Counted from the stretch's first letter, positions 1 to 7,898 are shown. The stretch is DNA of 9,288 nt from Lachnoclostridium sp. UBA3775 (GCA_002369525.1 DFFN01000094.1:1-9288), one strand, 5' to 3'. The notes: generated from the letters alone by a model not told the origin. Made by a program: numbers and translations.

Positions 1-935
1 CCCGCAAGTATCCTTGGCAGCAAAAGATCGAAAACGGTACGTCTTGCATACATTATGCAGCCCGGAAGCCCGAGTACCGGGATAGTCCTGTGTTCATAAC
101 TATAATATGAAACCAGCATCATGGCACCGGGAAGAACCGGAGCACCGTAGCTTACGATATCACTTCCGAGTGCTTTAATCGCTCCCGGAGTATTATCGTC
201 AGGATCGACACTCATACCGCCGCTTACAAGCACAAGTTCGGCGCCGCTTTCCACATAAGCTTTTATCGCCCGGACGATTTCCGACATGTCATCGCCGACT
301 ATTGTCTGCCCGATGACCGGAACCTGGTATTCGGCCATTTTACGCCTCAAAACCGGACCGAAAGCATCCTCTATCAGGCCTTTTTTCACCTCGCTTCCGG
401 TTGTTACGATTGCTGTTTTGGGTCTGAAAATCGGAAGTATTGAAAACAGCGGGGCACCCCTCAGGATGCTCTTTGCCGCTTCAAGCTTTTCTTTTTCTAT
501 CACAAGCGGAATTATCCTTGTTCCCGCAAGCTTATCGCCCTTTTTGACCGGAAAATCCGAATGAATGCTTGCTATCATCATCTCACCGAGTGAATTTATC
601 GCCTTCAGAGCTTCCCTGTTGATTTTAAAAAGCCCGTCAATGCCTGCCATTATCTCAATTTTACCTTCGGAAGGTTCGCCGGCGGTGAAATACCGTCCGT
701 CACCTATGCAGATGTCGCGAAGTATCTGTGCCGCCTCATTTTCATGAAGCATTCCTTCGGTTTTTTCCCAGACATAAAGATTTTCCTTTCCCACGGAAAG
801 CAGCACCGGAATGTCTTCTTCGGTCACTATATGGCCCTTTTTGAACACAGGTCCTTTTTCGCTGCCCGGAATTATCCTTGTTATGTCATGGCAGAGCACA
901 TGGCCTGCCGCGTCGACTGTTTTTATCAGTTTCAT
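1..935 (-). CDS. Molybdopterin-binding protein with MoCF domain (3' end beyond window)
   Basis: Partial gene: the start is at 935 and 311 complete codons are visible before the window edge. I read it by translating the reverse complement. The C-terminal half has a MoCF_biosynth (MogA/MoeA-like) fold signature, with TTGSEV at residues 178-183 and SGGMSVDPDD at 238-247, the glycine/aspartate-rich molybdopterin-binding loop of this superfamily. The N-terminal 165 residues do not match the MoeA linker domains: the MoeA motif SAMDGYAV is absent. It therefore belongs to the clostridial 'molybdopterin-binding protein' type often found near molybdoenzyme genes. Its exact reaction is not established; it may bind or hand over molybdopterin or its adenylylated form in the cytoplasm. 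The start lies 4 nt after the mobAB stop, with AAGGA about 8 nt upstream inside the mobAB end, so it is the fifth gene of the operon and probably translationally coupled. Family call confident, role uncertain. Confidence 0.85.
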   Translation of the reverse strand, partial: MKLIKTVDAAGHVLCHDITRIIPGSEKGPVFKKGHIVTEEDIPVLLSVGKENLYVWEKTEGMLHENEAAQILRDICIGDGRYFTAGEPSEGKIEIMAGIDGLFKINREALKAINSLGEMMIASIHSDFPVKKGDKLAGTRIIPLVIEKEKLEAAKSILRGAPLFSILPIFRPKTAIVTTGSEVKKGLIEDAFGPVLRRKMAEYQVPVIGQTIVGDDMSEIVRAIKAYVESGAELVLVSGGMSVDPDDNTPGAIKALGSDIVSYGAPVLPGAMMLVSYYSYEHRTIPVLGLPGCIMYARRTVFDLLLPRILA

Positions 936-939
936 ATCA

Positions 940-2046
940 TTATTCCTTATCAGAATCTCTGTTTATATCCTGCAATCCGAAATAGCTTTTAATGCATAAA
1001 AAAATCTCCTTTGTATTGTTCAGGTCGGCAATGATACTGCCCTCACAATTGTCCGGAGACATAAAATCGGTCGCAATGCATATGACATACTCTTTATCGC
1101 ACACAGCTTTGTCGCTAACACCCTTTCTGACGATTTCAACCTTTGGAAGCTTTGAATTCTTCATTCCTTCGACAATTATGAAATCAGGGGTACCGGAGTC
1201 ATCCCCAAGCCTTGATATCAGGGTATTTAAGCTGCCCTCTTCCCTGCGGTGTATGATACTCCCGCTCTCCGAAAAAGCTGCGCTTACCGTCGCCCCGGCC
1301 AGGTAAAACCTTTCGGTATCAGAACCCGGCTTGTCCGAAAGACTGTCATGTCCGTCATGTTTAAGCACGCAAACCGACATGTTGTCTTTTATGAACTCGT
1401 TTATAAGCCTTACTATCAGCCCCGTTTTGCCCGAATCGCTCGGTCCGCTCACAGCGAAAACAAAGGGCTTTAACGCTTCTGTATAATCATCCCTTGTATT
1501 TATGTTTTTAACCGTCTTACTGCTGAAATTCAGGATCTCTATCGGTATATACTTGGTATTTACCCTGTCAAAGATCAAGCGGAGACGGTATTTTCCCTCT
1601 TTTATCAGCTCCTCGATCACAGGAAGCACGCTTTTACGGTAGATCGCGCAGAGCGGCTGTATATGCTCCTCGTCCGTTATAACATAGCAGTCGTTGTCCG
1701 AGCTTATGAAATGGGAAAGAGCAAGGACAAACTCCCTTGTGATATTCGGCATATCGGCGGCGCATATGAAGACAAACTCCTCCTTTGCCGCAGACAGCAC
1801 GGATCTTATCCCTTCTATAGGGCCGATTTCCTTTGCTTCGTCATAGACCATGCGGAAACCGAGATCCTCATACTCTCCTTTTTTTGCAGCGGAAATAATG
1901 AGCTCGGAAAAGCCTCCCAGCTCTCTCGTGAGCTTATCGATTATCCTTTCCCTGCCTATCTTCATTAAGGCCTTGTTTTCTCCCATGCGGCTGCTTTTGC
2001 CGCCGGCAAGGATACCGATACCAAGTTTTCGATTCTTTTGCTGCAT
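940..2046 (-). CDS. mobAB: Fused molybdenum cofactor guanylyltransferase MobA / MobB GTP-binding protein
   Basis: A 368-residue fusion. Residues 1-190 are MobA, which transfers GMP from GTP to Mo-molybdopterin to make the MGD form used by formate dehydrogenases. The nucleotide-binding loop LAGGKSSRMGENKAL is at 13-27, the metal-binding CAADMP at 95-100 and the family's NxNT motif (NINTRDDY) at 181-188. Residues 195-368 are MobB, a P-loop GTPase adaptor that is stimulatory but often dispensable. Its Walker A is GPSDSGKT at 201-208, KHDGHD at 229-234, DTERF at 243-247, and the family-typical IIVEGMKNSKLPKVEIVR is at 291-308. The ATG at 2046 follows GGAG by 4-5 nt. The gene begins 12 nt after moeA and ends 4 nt before the next start, so it is inside the operon. 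MobA-MobB fusions are known in Clostridia; here both halves keep their key residues, with no sign of decay. Confidence 0.95.
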   Translation of the reverse strand: MQQKNRKLGIGILAGGKSSRMGENKALMKIGRERIIDKLTRELGGFSELIISAAKKGEYEDLGFRMVYDEAKEIGPIEGIRSVLSAAKEEFVFICAADMPNITREFVLALSHFISSDNDCYVITDEEHIQPLCAIYRKSVLPVIEELIKEGKYRLRLIFDRVNTKYIPIEILNFSSKTVKNINTRDDYTEALKPFVFAVSGPSDSGKTGLIVRLINEFIKDNMSVCVLKHDGHDSLSDKPGSDTERFYLAGATVSAAFSESGSIIHRREEGSLNTLISRLGDDSGTPDFIIVEGMKNSKLPKVEIVRKGVSDKAVCDKEYVICIATDFMSPDNCEGSIIADLNNTKEIFLCIKSYFGLQDINRDSDKE

Positions 2047-2058
2047 TTTTCTCCTTCT

Positions 2059-3276
2059 TTATCCCGGCATCATCATGATGCGAACTTCATCACCCGCTTT
2101 GAGACAGGTTCCGGCCGGTATGTCCGCATAGCAGTTGCATTCCGCCATATTTGAGATTACCGACGATCTGTTGTCAGCTTCAGTTTCCACCTTTCCGAAG
2201 CAGACTCTCGCCCTTATAAAGCGCCGGTGGAAATTCTGTTTTTTATAATCATTTTGCATTACGGCGACTCCTTCTTTGGGCAGGAGTGCCTTACAGCCGG
2301 TAAGCTTTGACAGGGCGGCATAAAAGTATATGTCAAAGTTTACAAGGGCGGCATAGGGATTTCCGGACAGCGCAAGGACCGGCTTGCCTTTTACCATGGC
2401 TCCGAGACTCGGCGTACCGGGCTGAATGTTTACCCTTCTGAACAAAATGTTTCCTCCGAGCCCCTCGATCATGTCAGGTATCAGGTCCTTCTTTCCTACC
2501 GACACTCCGCCGGTGGTGATCACTATATCCGCCGTTTTGATTGCCTTCTTCAACGTATCGATAATGGTCTGCCTGTCATCCGGGCATATTGTAAGAAGCA
2601 CAGTTTCCGCTCCGGATCTTTCGGCCGCGCATCTTAGCATCGCGCCGATGCTTGAATATATTTTCCCGGGCTCCGGCTTTTCTCCGGGTCCAAGAAGTTC
2701 GCTTCCGGTATTTATTATCGCAAGCCGGGGCTTTCTTACGGCCTTAACTTTGTCGATTCCGGCCGCTGCAAGGGTTCCTATCGCTGCGCGCCCAAAAAGT
2801 TCTCTTTTTTTTACCAGCAACGCGCCCTTTCCGAAATTTTCTCCGACGGGGCAGTAATTCATTAACGGCGGCACGGATCTGTAGATACTTACCTTTGTTT
2901 CACCGTAATCGGTGTCCTCCTGCTTTACGACTGCATCAAAGCCCTCAGGTATCATACCGCCTGTCATGATGCGGACAGCGGTTTTTTCGGGATAAGCCGG
3001 AGCATTACCGTTTCCGTCATGTTCAGGAACATCACCCGCATCTATTTCTCCTGCAACCGAAAGCACCGCCGGTTTTTCGCTGCAGGCGCCCTCAAGCTCG
3101 GATGACCTGACTGCATAACCGTCCATTGCCGATCTCGGAAAGGACGGCACATCGATTTTGGAAAAAATATCCTCCGCCGCAACCCTGCCGCAGCAATCAA
3201 AAAGAGGCAAAGTTTCGGTTTCGGTGATGCTTACCATCCTTTCAGTCCAAAGTCTCTTTGCCTCTTCTATTTCCAT
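2059..3276 (-). CDS. moeA: Molybdopterin molybdenumtransferase MoeA
   Basis: 405 residues, the normal MoeA length. MoeA inserts molybdate (or tungstate) into adenylylated molybdopterin in the cytoplasm, giving Mo-molybdopterin. Family motifs in order: VPSFPRSAMDGYAV at 43-56, VRIMTGGMIPEGFDAVVKQED at 101-121 with the conserved TGG-IP core, TGSELL at 190-195 opening the MoCF domain, TTGGVSVGKKD at 254-264 with its conserved Asp264, and LSGNPYA at 303-309. The C-terminal beta domain runs from about 335 to 405. The start at 3276 is supported by GGAGG at 3284-3288, spaced 7 nt. It begins 26 nt downstream of the formate dehydrogenase stop with no terminator between, and mobAB follows after 12 nt. 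The placement suggests cofactor maturation genes co-expressed with the enzyme that uses the cofactor. Whether molybdenum or tungsten is the natural metal cannot be read from the sequence. Confidence 0.97.
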   Translation of the reverse strand: MEIEEAKRLWTERMVSITETETLPLFDCCGRVAAEDIFSKIDVPSFPRSAMDGYAVRSSELEGACSEKPAVLSVAGEIDAGDVPEHDGNGNAPAYPEKTAVRIMTGGMIPEGFDAVVKQEDTDYGETKVSIYRSVPPLMNYCPVGENFGKGALLVKKRELFGRAAIGTLAAAGIDKVKAVRKPRLAIINTGSELLGPGEKPEPGKIYSSIGAMLRCAAERSGAETVLLTICPDDRQTIIDTLKKAIKTADIVITTGGVSVGKKDLIPDMIEGLGGNILFRRVNIQPGTPSLGAMVKGKPVLALSGNPYAALVNFDIYFYAALSKLTGCKALLPKEGVAVMQNDYKKQNFHRRFIRARVCFGKVETEADNRSSVISNMAECNCYADIPAGTCLKAGDEVRIMMMPG

Positions 3277-3302
3277 TGTTTTTCCTCCGGTATATTTTAA
3301 GC

Positions 3303-6014
3303 CTATTCCTCAGCCGTCATCTTTTCAATCGCAACCGCGCACACCTTGAATTCCGGTATTCTTGCGAAATCGTCAAGTGCCGCATTGGTGAGCCTGTTGA
3401 CGGGCGAATCGGGGAAATGGAAAGGCATCCAAGTCTCGCCCTGGGAAACCTTTCTGCCGACCCTTGCGGTAGCGTCAATCTTTCCTCTTCTGCTCTTTAC
3501 GACTATCCTTTCACCGTTTCTGATACCAAGCCTGTCGGCATCTTTGAAATTGATCTCGATGAAGCCTTCGCCGGCCATATCCGCAAGACCGGGCGAACGC
3601 ATGGTCATAGCCGCAGCATTGTACTGATATAAAATACGTCCGGTTGTAAGGATGAAGGGATATTCCTCATCCGGAAGCTCCTTCGCGGGATTATATTTTG
3701 CGGGATAAAACATTGCCTTTCCTCTTACGGGACCGCCGGCATGCATGATGGGCGTTCCCTTGGAAGTCTTGGTCTTGCAAGGCCACTGCAGTGTCTCCCC
3801 GTTGTCAAGACGTTCATGGGAGATACCCGCATAGCTCGGTGTAAGCGAAGCCACCTCATCCATTACCTCGGCGGCTGTCAGCCTCTTCTGAGGATATCCC
3901 ATGGCGTTCATAAGGTCTACGATGATGTCGATATCGCTTCTCATCTCGCCATTAAGACTTACCGCCTTTCTTATCCTCTGTACTCTTCTTTCGGTATTTG
4001 TGAAGGTTCCTTCCTTCTCGGCATAGCTGACAGCCGGAAGGATAACATCAGCATATTCCGCGGTCTTTGTCACAAAGAGATCCTGTACCACAAGGAATTC
4101 AAGGCTTTCGAGAGCTTTTTCGATATGGTGGGTATCGGGATCCGAAACTATCGGATCCTCACCGCAGATATAGAGACCCTTAATCTTTCCTTCAATAGCT
4201 GCGGGGAACACTTCCGTTGCTTTAAGACCCGGTCTGGGATCGAGCTTTACGCCCCACGCATGTTCGAATTTTTCCCTTACCTGGTCGTTTGTTACCTTCT
4301 GATAGCCAGGATAATCCGTCGGCTGTGCGCCCATGTCGCAGGCGCCCTGAACATTGTTCTGTCCTCTGAGCGGATTAACGCCGCAGCCGCTCTTTCCGAG
4401 TTTTCCCGTAATGAGCGCCATGTTGGACATGCTCATAACACCCTCGGTACCGGTTGAATGTTCGGTGACACCGAGGCAGTATATAATCGGAGCCTTCCCG
4501 GCCTTTGCATACATCCTTGCGGCCTCGCGAAGCTTGTCCGGATCGATATGACATGTTTCGCCGACCTTTTCGGGGGTATAATCTTTTACCAGCTCCTTAA
4601 TCTCATTGAATCTTTCCGTATATTTTGAAACATATTCCTCGTCAACAAGCCCTTCCTCGATTATAACATGGAGCATGCCGTTCGCAAAGGCCACGTTTGT
4701 TCCCGGTCTTAATTTAAGATGGATATCTGCATATTTGGTGAGCCCGATCTCGCGAGGGTCCACAACAATGAGCCTTGTGCCCTTTGAAACCGCCTGTCTG
4801 ATCTGCATGCCGACAACGGGATGCGCCTCTTCGGGATTCGAACCGACAAGAAGTATGCAGTCCACATCGTGGGTGATATCGTAGATCGGATTGGTCATGG
4901 CACCCGAACCGAGAGTATTTGCAAGGCCGGTAACGGTCGCGGAGTGACATACCCTTGCACAGTTATCGGTATTGTTGTTTCCGAAGCAGGTCCTTACCAT
5001 TTTCTGGACCATGTATATATCTTCGTTGGCGGAACGAGAGCATGCAAAGCCGGCAAGGCTTTCCCTGCCGTATTTTTCCTTGATTTCCATGAGGCGTTTT
5101 GCGGTGTAGCTTATGGCCTCTTCCCAGCTCGCCCTTTCGAATTCATTGGTTTCGCGGTTTTTGATCAGAGGCACGGTAAGCCTCTCCGGTGACGAAACAA
5201 AATCAAAGCTGCCGGAACGGCCTTTTACGCAAAGCAGCCCGTGGTTCGAGGGACCGTCGGCCGCCTCTACATTTACGATCTTGTTGTTTTTCACCACAAG
5301 ATAGAACTGGCAGCCCGTAGCGCAGTGAGGACAGGTTGTAAGAACCTTCTTAACCTCCCATTCCCTGTAATGCTCTCTTCTCTTAAGCGTGAGGGCACCT
5401 GTCGGGCAGGCCTCTGCACAGTTACCGCAGGATTCGCAGCCGCTCTTCTTCCAGCCTTCGCCAAAGGGTGCTTCAACGATATGGAAGGTGCCTGTTCTTC
5501 CGCTTGTGAGAGTCTTGTTTACCGTCACCTCATTGCATACGCTGATGCAGCGCTGGCAATGGATACATTTGCTCGGGTTGTAGACAATATAAGGATTTTC
5601 GCCGACAACCGGAAGCTTTTTCTCGATCTCGGCTCTTGAGCCCTTGAAGCCCGCTTCTTTTATTTCATAAGTATAGCACAGCTCCTGGAGCTTGCACACG
5701 CCGTTGTCCGGGCAGCTCATACAATCGATATTATGGTTCGAAAGTATCAGCCTAAGCATCGTACGGCGGTATTCCTCAAGCTTTTCGCCGGCTGTGTTTA
5801 TCACCATGCCTTCCCTGACCTTGGTCTTGCAGGCCGCAAACATTCCGTCAAAGCCCTCGATCTCTACCATGCACAGACGGCACGAACCAATCTCGTTTAC
5901 ATTTTTTAAATAACAGAGAGTGGGAATGTCGATATTGTTTGTCTTTGCCGCATCAAGTATGGAAATGCCTTCGTTTACGCTTAATTCGGTTCCGTTTATT
6001 TTTATATTTACCAT
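3303..6014 (-). CDS. fdhA: Formate dehydrogenase catalytic (alpha) subunit, Mo/W-bis-MGD, Cys type
   Basis: 903 residues from the start chosen here. It oxidises formate to CO2, or runs in reverse, passing electrons along Fe-S clusters. In order: an N-terminal [2Fe-2S] domain (C34, C45, C48, C62); a His/Cys NuoG-type cluster (H94, C98, C101, C107); two ferredoxin-type [4Fe-4S] motifs (C150-C160, C193-C203); and the bis-MGD catalytic domain with its own cluster (C228, C231, C235, C262) followed by Lys264. The catalytic position is CARVCH with Cys356-His357; its codon is TGT, so this is not a selenoprotein. GVNPLRGQNNVQGACDMG at 545-562 and the C-terminal cofactor domain (about 785-903) match FdhF/FdhA enzymes. 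No Tat signal or membrane segment is present, so it is cytoplasmic. An upstream in-frame ATG at 6068 lacks a ribosome binding site and would add 18 residues inside the preceding gene; the ATG at 6014 has AAGGAGG at 6024-6030. Its partner is the overlapping upstream gene. Confidence 0.96.
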   Translation of the reverse strand: MVNIKINGTELSVNEGISILDAAKTNNIDIPTLCYLKNVNEIGSCRLCMVEIEGFDGMFAACKTKVREGMVINTAGEKLEEYRRTMLRLILSNHNIDCMSCPDNGVCKLQELCYTYEIKEAGFKGSRAEIEKKLPVVGENPYIVYNPSKCIHCQRCISVCNEVTVNKTLTSGRTGTFHIVEAPFGEGWKKSGCESCGNCAEACPTGALTLKRREHYREWEVKKVLTTCPHCATGCQFYLVVKNNKIVNVEAADGPSNHGLLCVKGRSGSFDFVSSPERLTVPLIKNRETNEFERASWEEAISYTAKRLMEIKEKYGRESLAGFACSRSANEDIYMVQKMVRTCFGNNNTDNCARVCHSATVTGLANTLGSGAMTNPIYDITHDVDCILLVGSNPEEAHPVVGMQIRQAVSKGTRLIVVDPREIGLTKYADIHLKLRPGTNVAFANGMLHVIIEEGLVDEEYVSKYTERFNEIKELVKDYTPEKVGETCHIDPDKLREAARMYAKAGKAPIIYCLGVTEHSTGTEGVMSMSNMALITGKLGKSGCGVNPLRGQNNVQGACDMGAQPTDYPGYQKVTNDQVREKFEHAWGVKLDPRPGLKATEVFPAAIEGKIKGLYICGEDPIVSDPDTHHIEKALESLEFLVVQDLFVTKTAEYADVILPAVSYAEKEGTFTNTERRVQRIRKAVSLNGEMRSDIDIIVDLMNAMGYPQKRLTAAEVMDEVASLTPSYAGISHERLDNGETLQWPCKTKTSKGTPIMHAGGPVRGKAMFYPAKYNPAKELPDEEYPFILTTGRILYQYNAAAMTMRSPGLADMAGEGFIEINFKDADRLGIRNGERIVVKSRRGKIDATARVGRKVSQGETWMPFHFPDSPVNRLTNAALDDFARIPEFKVCAVAIEKMTAEE

Positions 6015-7843
6015 TCGCAGCGGCCTCCTTCCATAGATCCACAGCCATAGTGGTCGCATCTGAGACATCTTCCCGCCTCACGCATGGCTTCCTCATAAGT
6101 CATCGGCATTTCGACTTCCTCAAAATTCTCCCTTCTCTCAAAAGGATCCTTCTCTTCTATTTCGGCTCTTCCGGTAGGTATGCACTTATTAGGCATTGCC
6201 GGAGGCGCTGTAACATCAAGTTTGATCTTATGGTGGTAGCCGAGGTATTCGTCAATGTTAAATGCAGCCACCTGACCTGCCGCTATCGCATTTATCGCGG
6301 TTGAAGGTCCGGTCACGCAGTCTCCTCCGGAGAATACTCCGTCAACACCGTCTACCATACAGGTTTCATCGGCGACAATGCGTCCTCTGTTTACGGGTAT
6401 GCCCGCCTCCTCAAAGGCAGCCACATCGCTTCTCTGGCCTACGCCGAGTATCAGCACATCACATTTGAATCGGTAAGGATATGCGCTTGAATGCTCTGTC
6501 GTCATCATACCGAATTTGTCATATTCGGCAACGATCTGAGGCTGAAGCCAGACCGCACTTACCTTTCCGTCTTCCTTTTCGGTCTCGATATGGAGGAAGG
6601 AAAGCAGAGTCCTGAAACGGACTCCCTCCTGCATTGCGCTCTCCACCTCGCTGAAAAGAGCCGTCATGTCGTCACGCTTTCTCGTAAAAACGTGAATGGT
6701 CTTTGCTCCGAGCCTCACGGCCGTTCTTGCGGCATCCATGGCAACGTTTCCGCCACCGATCAGCACTACCCTTTTGTCCGTAAGGTCCATGGGGTTTCCG
6801 TTTGCAACCTGCTGAAGGAAATCGGCCGCCGGTATTACGTTCGGAGCGTCGGCATTTTCTATCGGCATGCGGTTACCGATCTGGGCGCCGAGTCCCAGAT
6901 ATACCGCATCATATTCTTTTTTGATATCTTCGAAATTTACATCCCGTCCTATTCTTGTTCCGCACTTAAGCTCGATATCGCCGGCTGCAAGGATCGCGTT
7001 TATATCCTGGTCAAGCCTTGCCTTCGGAAGACGATATTCCGGTATACCGTACCTGAGCATTCCGCCGGCTTTTTCATGCTCCTCAAAAACAACAACCTTA
7101 TGTCCCATGAGCGCAAGAAAATAAGCACAGGTAAGCCCCGAAGGCCCTGCGCCGATAACGGCAATCTTTTTTCCTGTTTTTACATTAGGTTCGGGAGTTT
7201 TTACGGAATCGGCGCTTACCATGTCAACGGCATATTTTTTAAGGCCCCTGATATTGATCGGAGCGTCGATTATAGAGCGACGGCATTTCTTTTCGCAAGG
7301 ATGCTCGCATACCATCGCACAGGCTGTAGGAAAGGGATTGCGGTTTCTGATCATATTGATCGCCCCCGCATAATCCCCTTCTTTTATCAATGCAATATAA
7401 GCCGGCACATCAACATGTGCGGGGCACAAAGTCATGCAGGGAATGGTCTGTGTTACATTCTCCACACAACGGCGGTTGCATATGTGGCTTTCATATTCAT
7501 CCGCAAATTCATTTATGCTGTCAAGCACAAGATTAGCCGCAACAACTCCGACTGCACAGTCAGCAGTCTCAACTATCATGTTGCAGAGCTTCTTCATTTC
7601 CTCAAGGGTTTCCATGCTTGCATCACCGGTCAGGATGCTGCCGAGCAGACGGTCAACCTCAACAAGACCGTCACGGCACGGAACGCACTTGCCGCAGGAC
7701 TGATTCATCGAAATCTGCAGCAGTGAACGGTAAAGAACAATGGGACACATCCCCGGCGGATATGAACTCATCCTTGATCTGAATTTATGCAGGACAACAT
7801 CAATCCTCTGATTCATGTTGCCGCGTTTTGCCAATCTTTTCAT
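6008..7843 (-). CDS. NAD(P)H-dependent FAD/Fe-S oxidoreductase subunit (NuoF C-terminal segment fused to GltD-like domain), FDH beta partner
   Basis: 611 residues, proposed electron-exchange subunit of the formate dehydrogenase. Residues about 25-115 match the C-terminal [4Fe-4S] part of NuoF (SCGKCVPCR with C50, C53, C56, then C96), without NuoF's FMN/NADH fold. Residues about 120-205 are the Fe-S domain of glutamate synthase small subunit type (C122, C126, C136, C140; C175, C179, C183, C187). A FAD-binding fold follows: GAGPSGL at 231-237, then FSGGDCVTGPSTAINAI at 504-520. The inserted dinucleotide fold has GGGNVAMDAAR at 363-373 and TRKRDDM at 387-393; basic residues there favour NADP(H). 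A short C-terminal tail has C593, C596, C601, C609. The architecture resembles SfrB of SfrAB-type NADPH oxidoreductases and NfnB. The start at 7843 has AGGAG at 7849-7853. First gene of the operon, overlapping fdhA. Domain call firm; NADP preference and FDH partnership inferred from motif and context. Confidence 0.9.
   Translation of the reverse strand: MKRLAKRGNMNQRIDVVLHKFRSRMSSYPPGMCPIVLYRSLLQISMNQSCGKCVPCRDGLVEVDRLLGSILTGDASMETLEEMKKLCNMIVETADCAVGVVAANLVLDSINEFADEYESHICNRRCVENVTQTIPCMTLCPAHVDVPAYIALIKEGDYAGAINMIRNRNPFPTACAMVCEHPCEKKCRRSIIDAPINIRGLKKYAVDMVSADSVKTPEPNVKTGKKIAVIGAGPSGLTCAYFLALMGHKVVVFEEHEKAGGMLRYGIPEYRLPKARLDQDINAILAAGDIELKCGTRIGRDVNFEDIKKEYDAVYLGLGAQIGNRMPIENADAPNVIPAADFLQQVANGNPMDLTDKRVVLIGGGNVAMDAARTAVRLGAKTIHVFTRKRDDMTALFSEVESAMQEGVRFRTLLSFLHIETEKEDGKVSAVWLQPQIVAEYDKFGMMTTEHSSAYPYRFKCDVLILGVGQRSDVAAFEEAGIPVNRGRIVADETCMVDGVDGVFSGGDCVTGPSTAINAIAAGQVAAFNIDEYLGYHHKIKLDVTAPPAMPNKCIPTGRAEIEEKDPFERRENFEEVEMPMTYEEAMREAGRCLRCDHYGCGSMEGGRCEW
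6024..6030 (-). promoter_or_regulatory. Ribosome binding site deciding the fdhA start
   Basis: Minus-strand AAGGAGG lies 9 nt before the ATG at 6014. It sits inside the last codons of the upstream oxidoreductase gene, where it encodes part of Met-Glu-Gly-Gly, and fdhA then overlaps that gene's stop by 7 nt (ATGGTAA). This supports the 903-residue protein rather than the longer 921-residue reading and implies translational coupling of the two subunits. Confidence 0.85.
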
Positions 7844-7848
7844 ATCTT

Positions 7849-7853
7849 CTCCT
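7849..7853 (-). promoter_or_regulatory. Ribosome binding site of the first operon gene
   Basis: AGGAG on the minus strand, 5 nt before the ATG at 7843. It selects this start over the in-frame ATG nine codons further in, which has no such sequence before it. Confidence 0.7.
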
Positions 7854-7857
7854 GTAA

Positions 7858-7898
7858 ATATGTTATAGTAAACACTTCAGATAATTATTCTAACATAT
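7858..7898. repeat. Inverted repeat at the FDH operon promoter, possible operator
   Basis: Perfect 8-bp arms ATATGTTA (7858-7865) and TAACATAT (7891-7898) are separated by 25 bp, so their centres are 33 bp apart, about three helical turns. One arm overlaps the -10 element and the other lies in the leader just before the ribosome binding site. A smaller TGTT-N6-AACA element is nested at 7861-7874. The placement fits a repressor site, but AT-rich sequence gives such repeats by chance, and no specific regulator (Rex, FNR or similar) can be assigned. Confidence 0.3.

Noticed and set aside
4947..4949. Possible selenocysteine codon and SECIS element in fdhA.
   Set aside because: The codon is TGT and the frame has no internal TGA, so no selenocysteine insertion is needed.
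6015..6068. Longer fdhA reading starting at 6068 (18 extra residues).
   Set aside because: It lies inside the upstream gene, has no ribosome binding site, and the extra residues do not resemble the FdhA N-terminus. The ATG at 6014 has a strong AAGGAGG and begins directly with the [2Fe-2S] domain.
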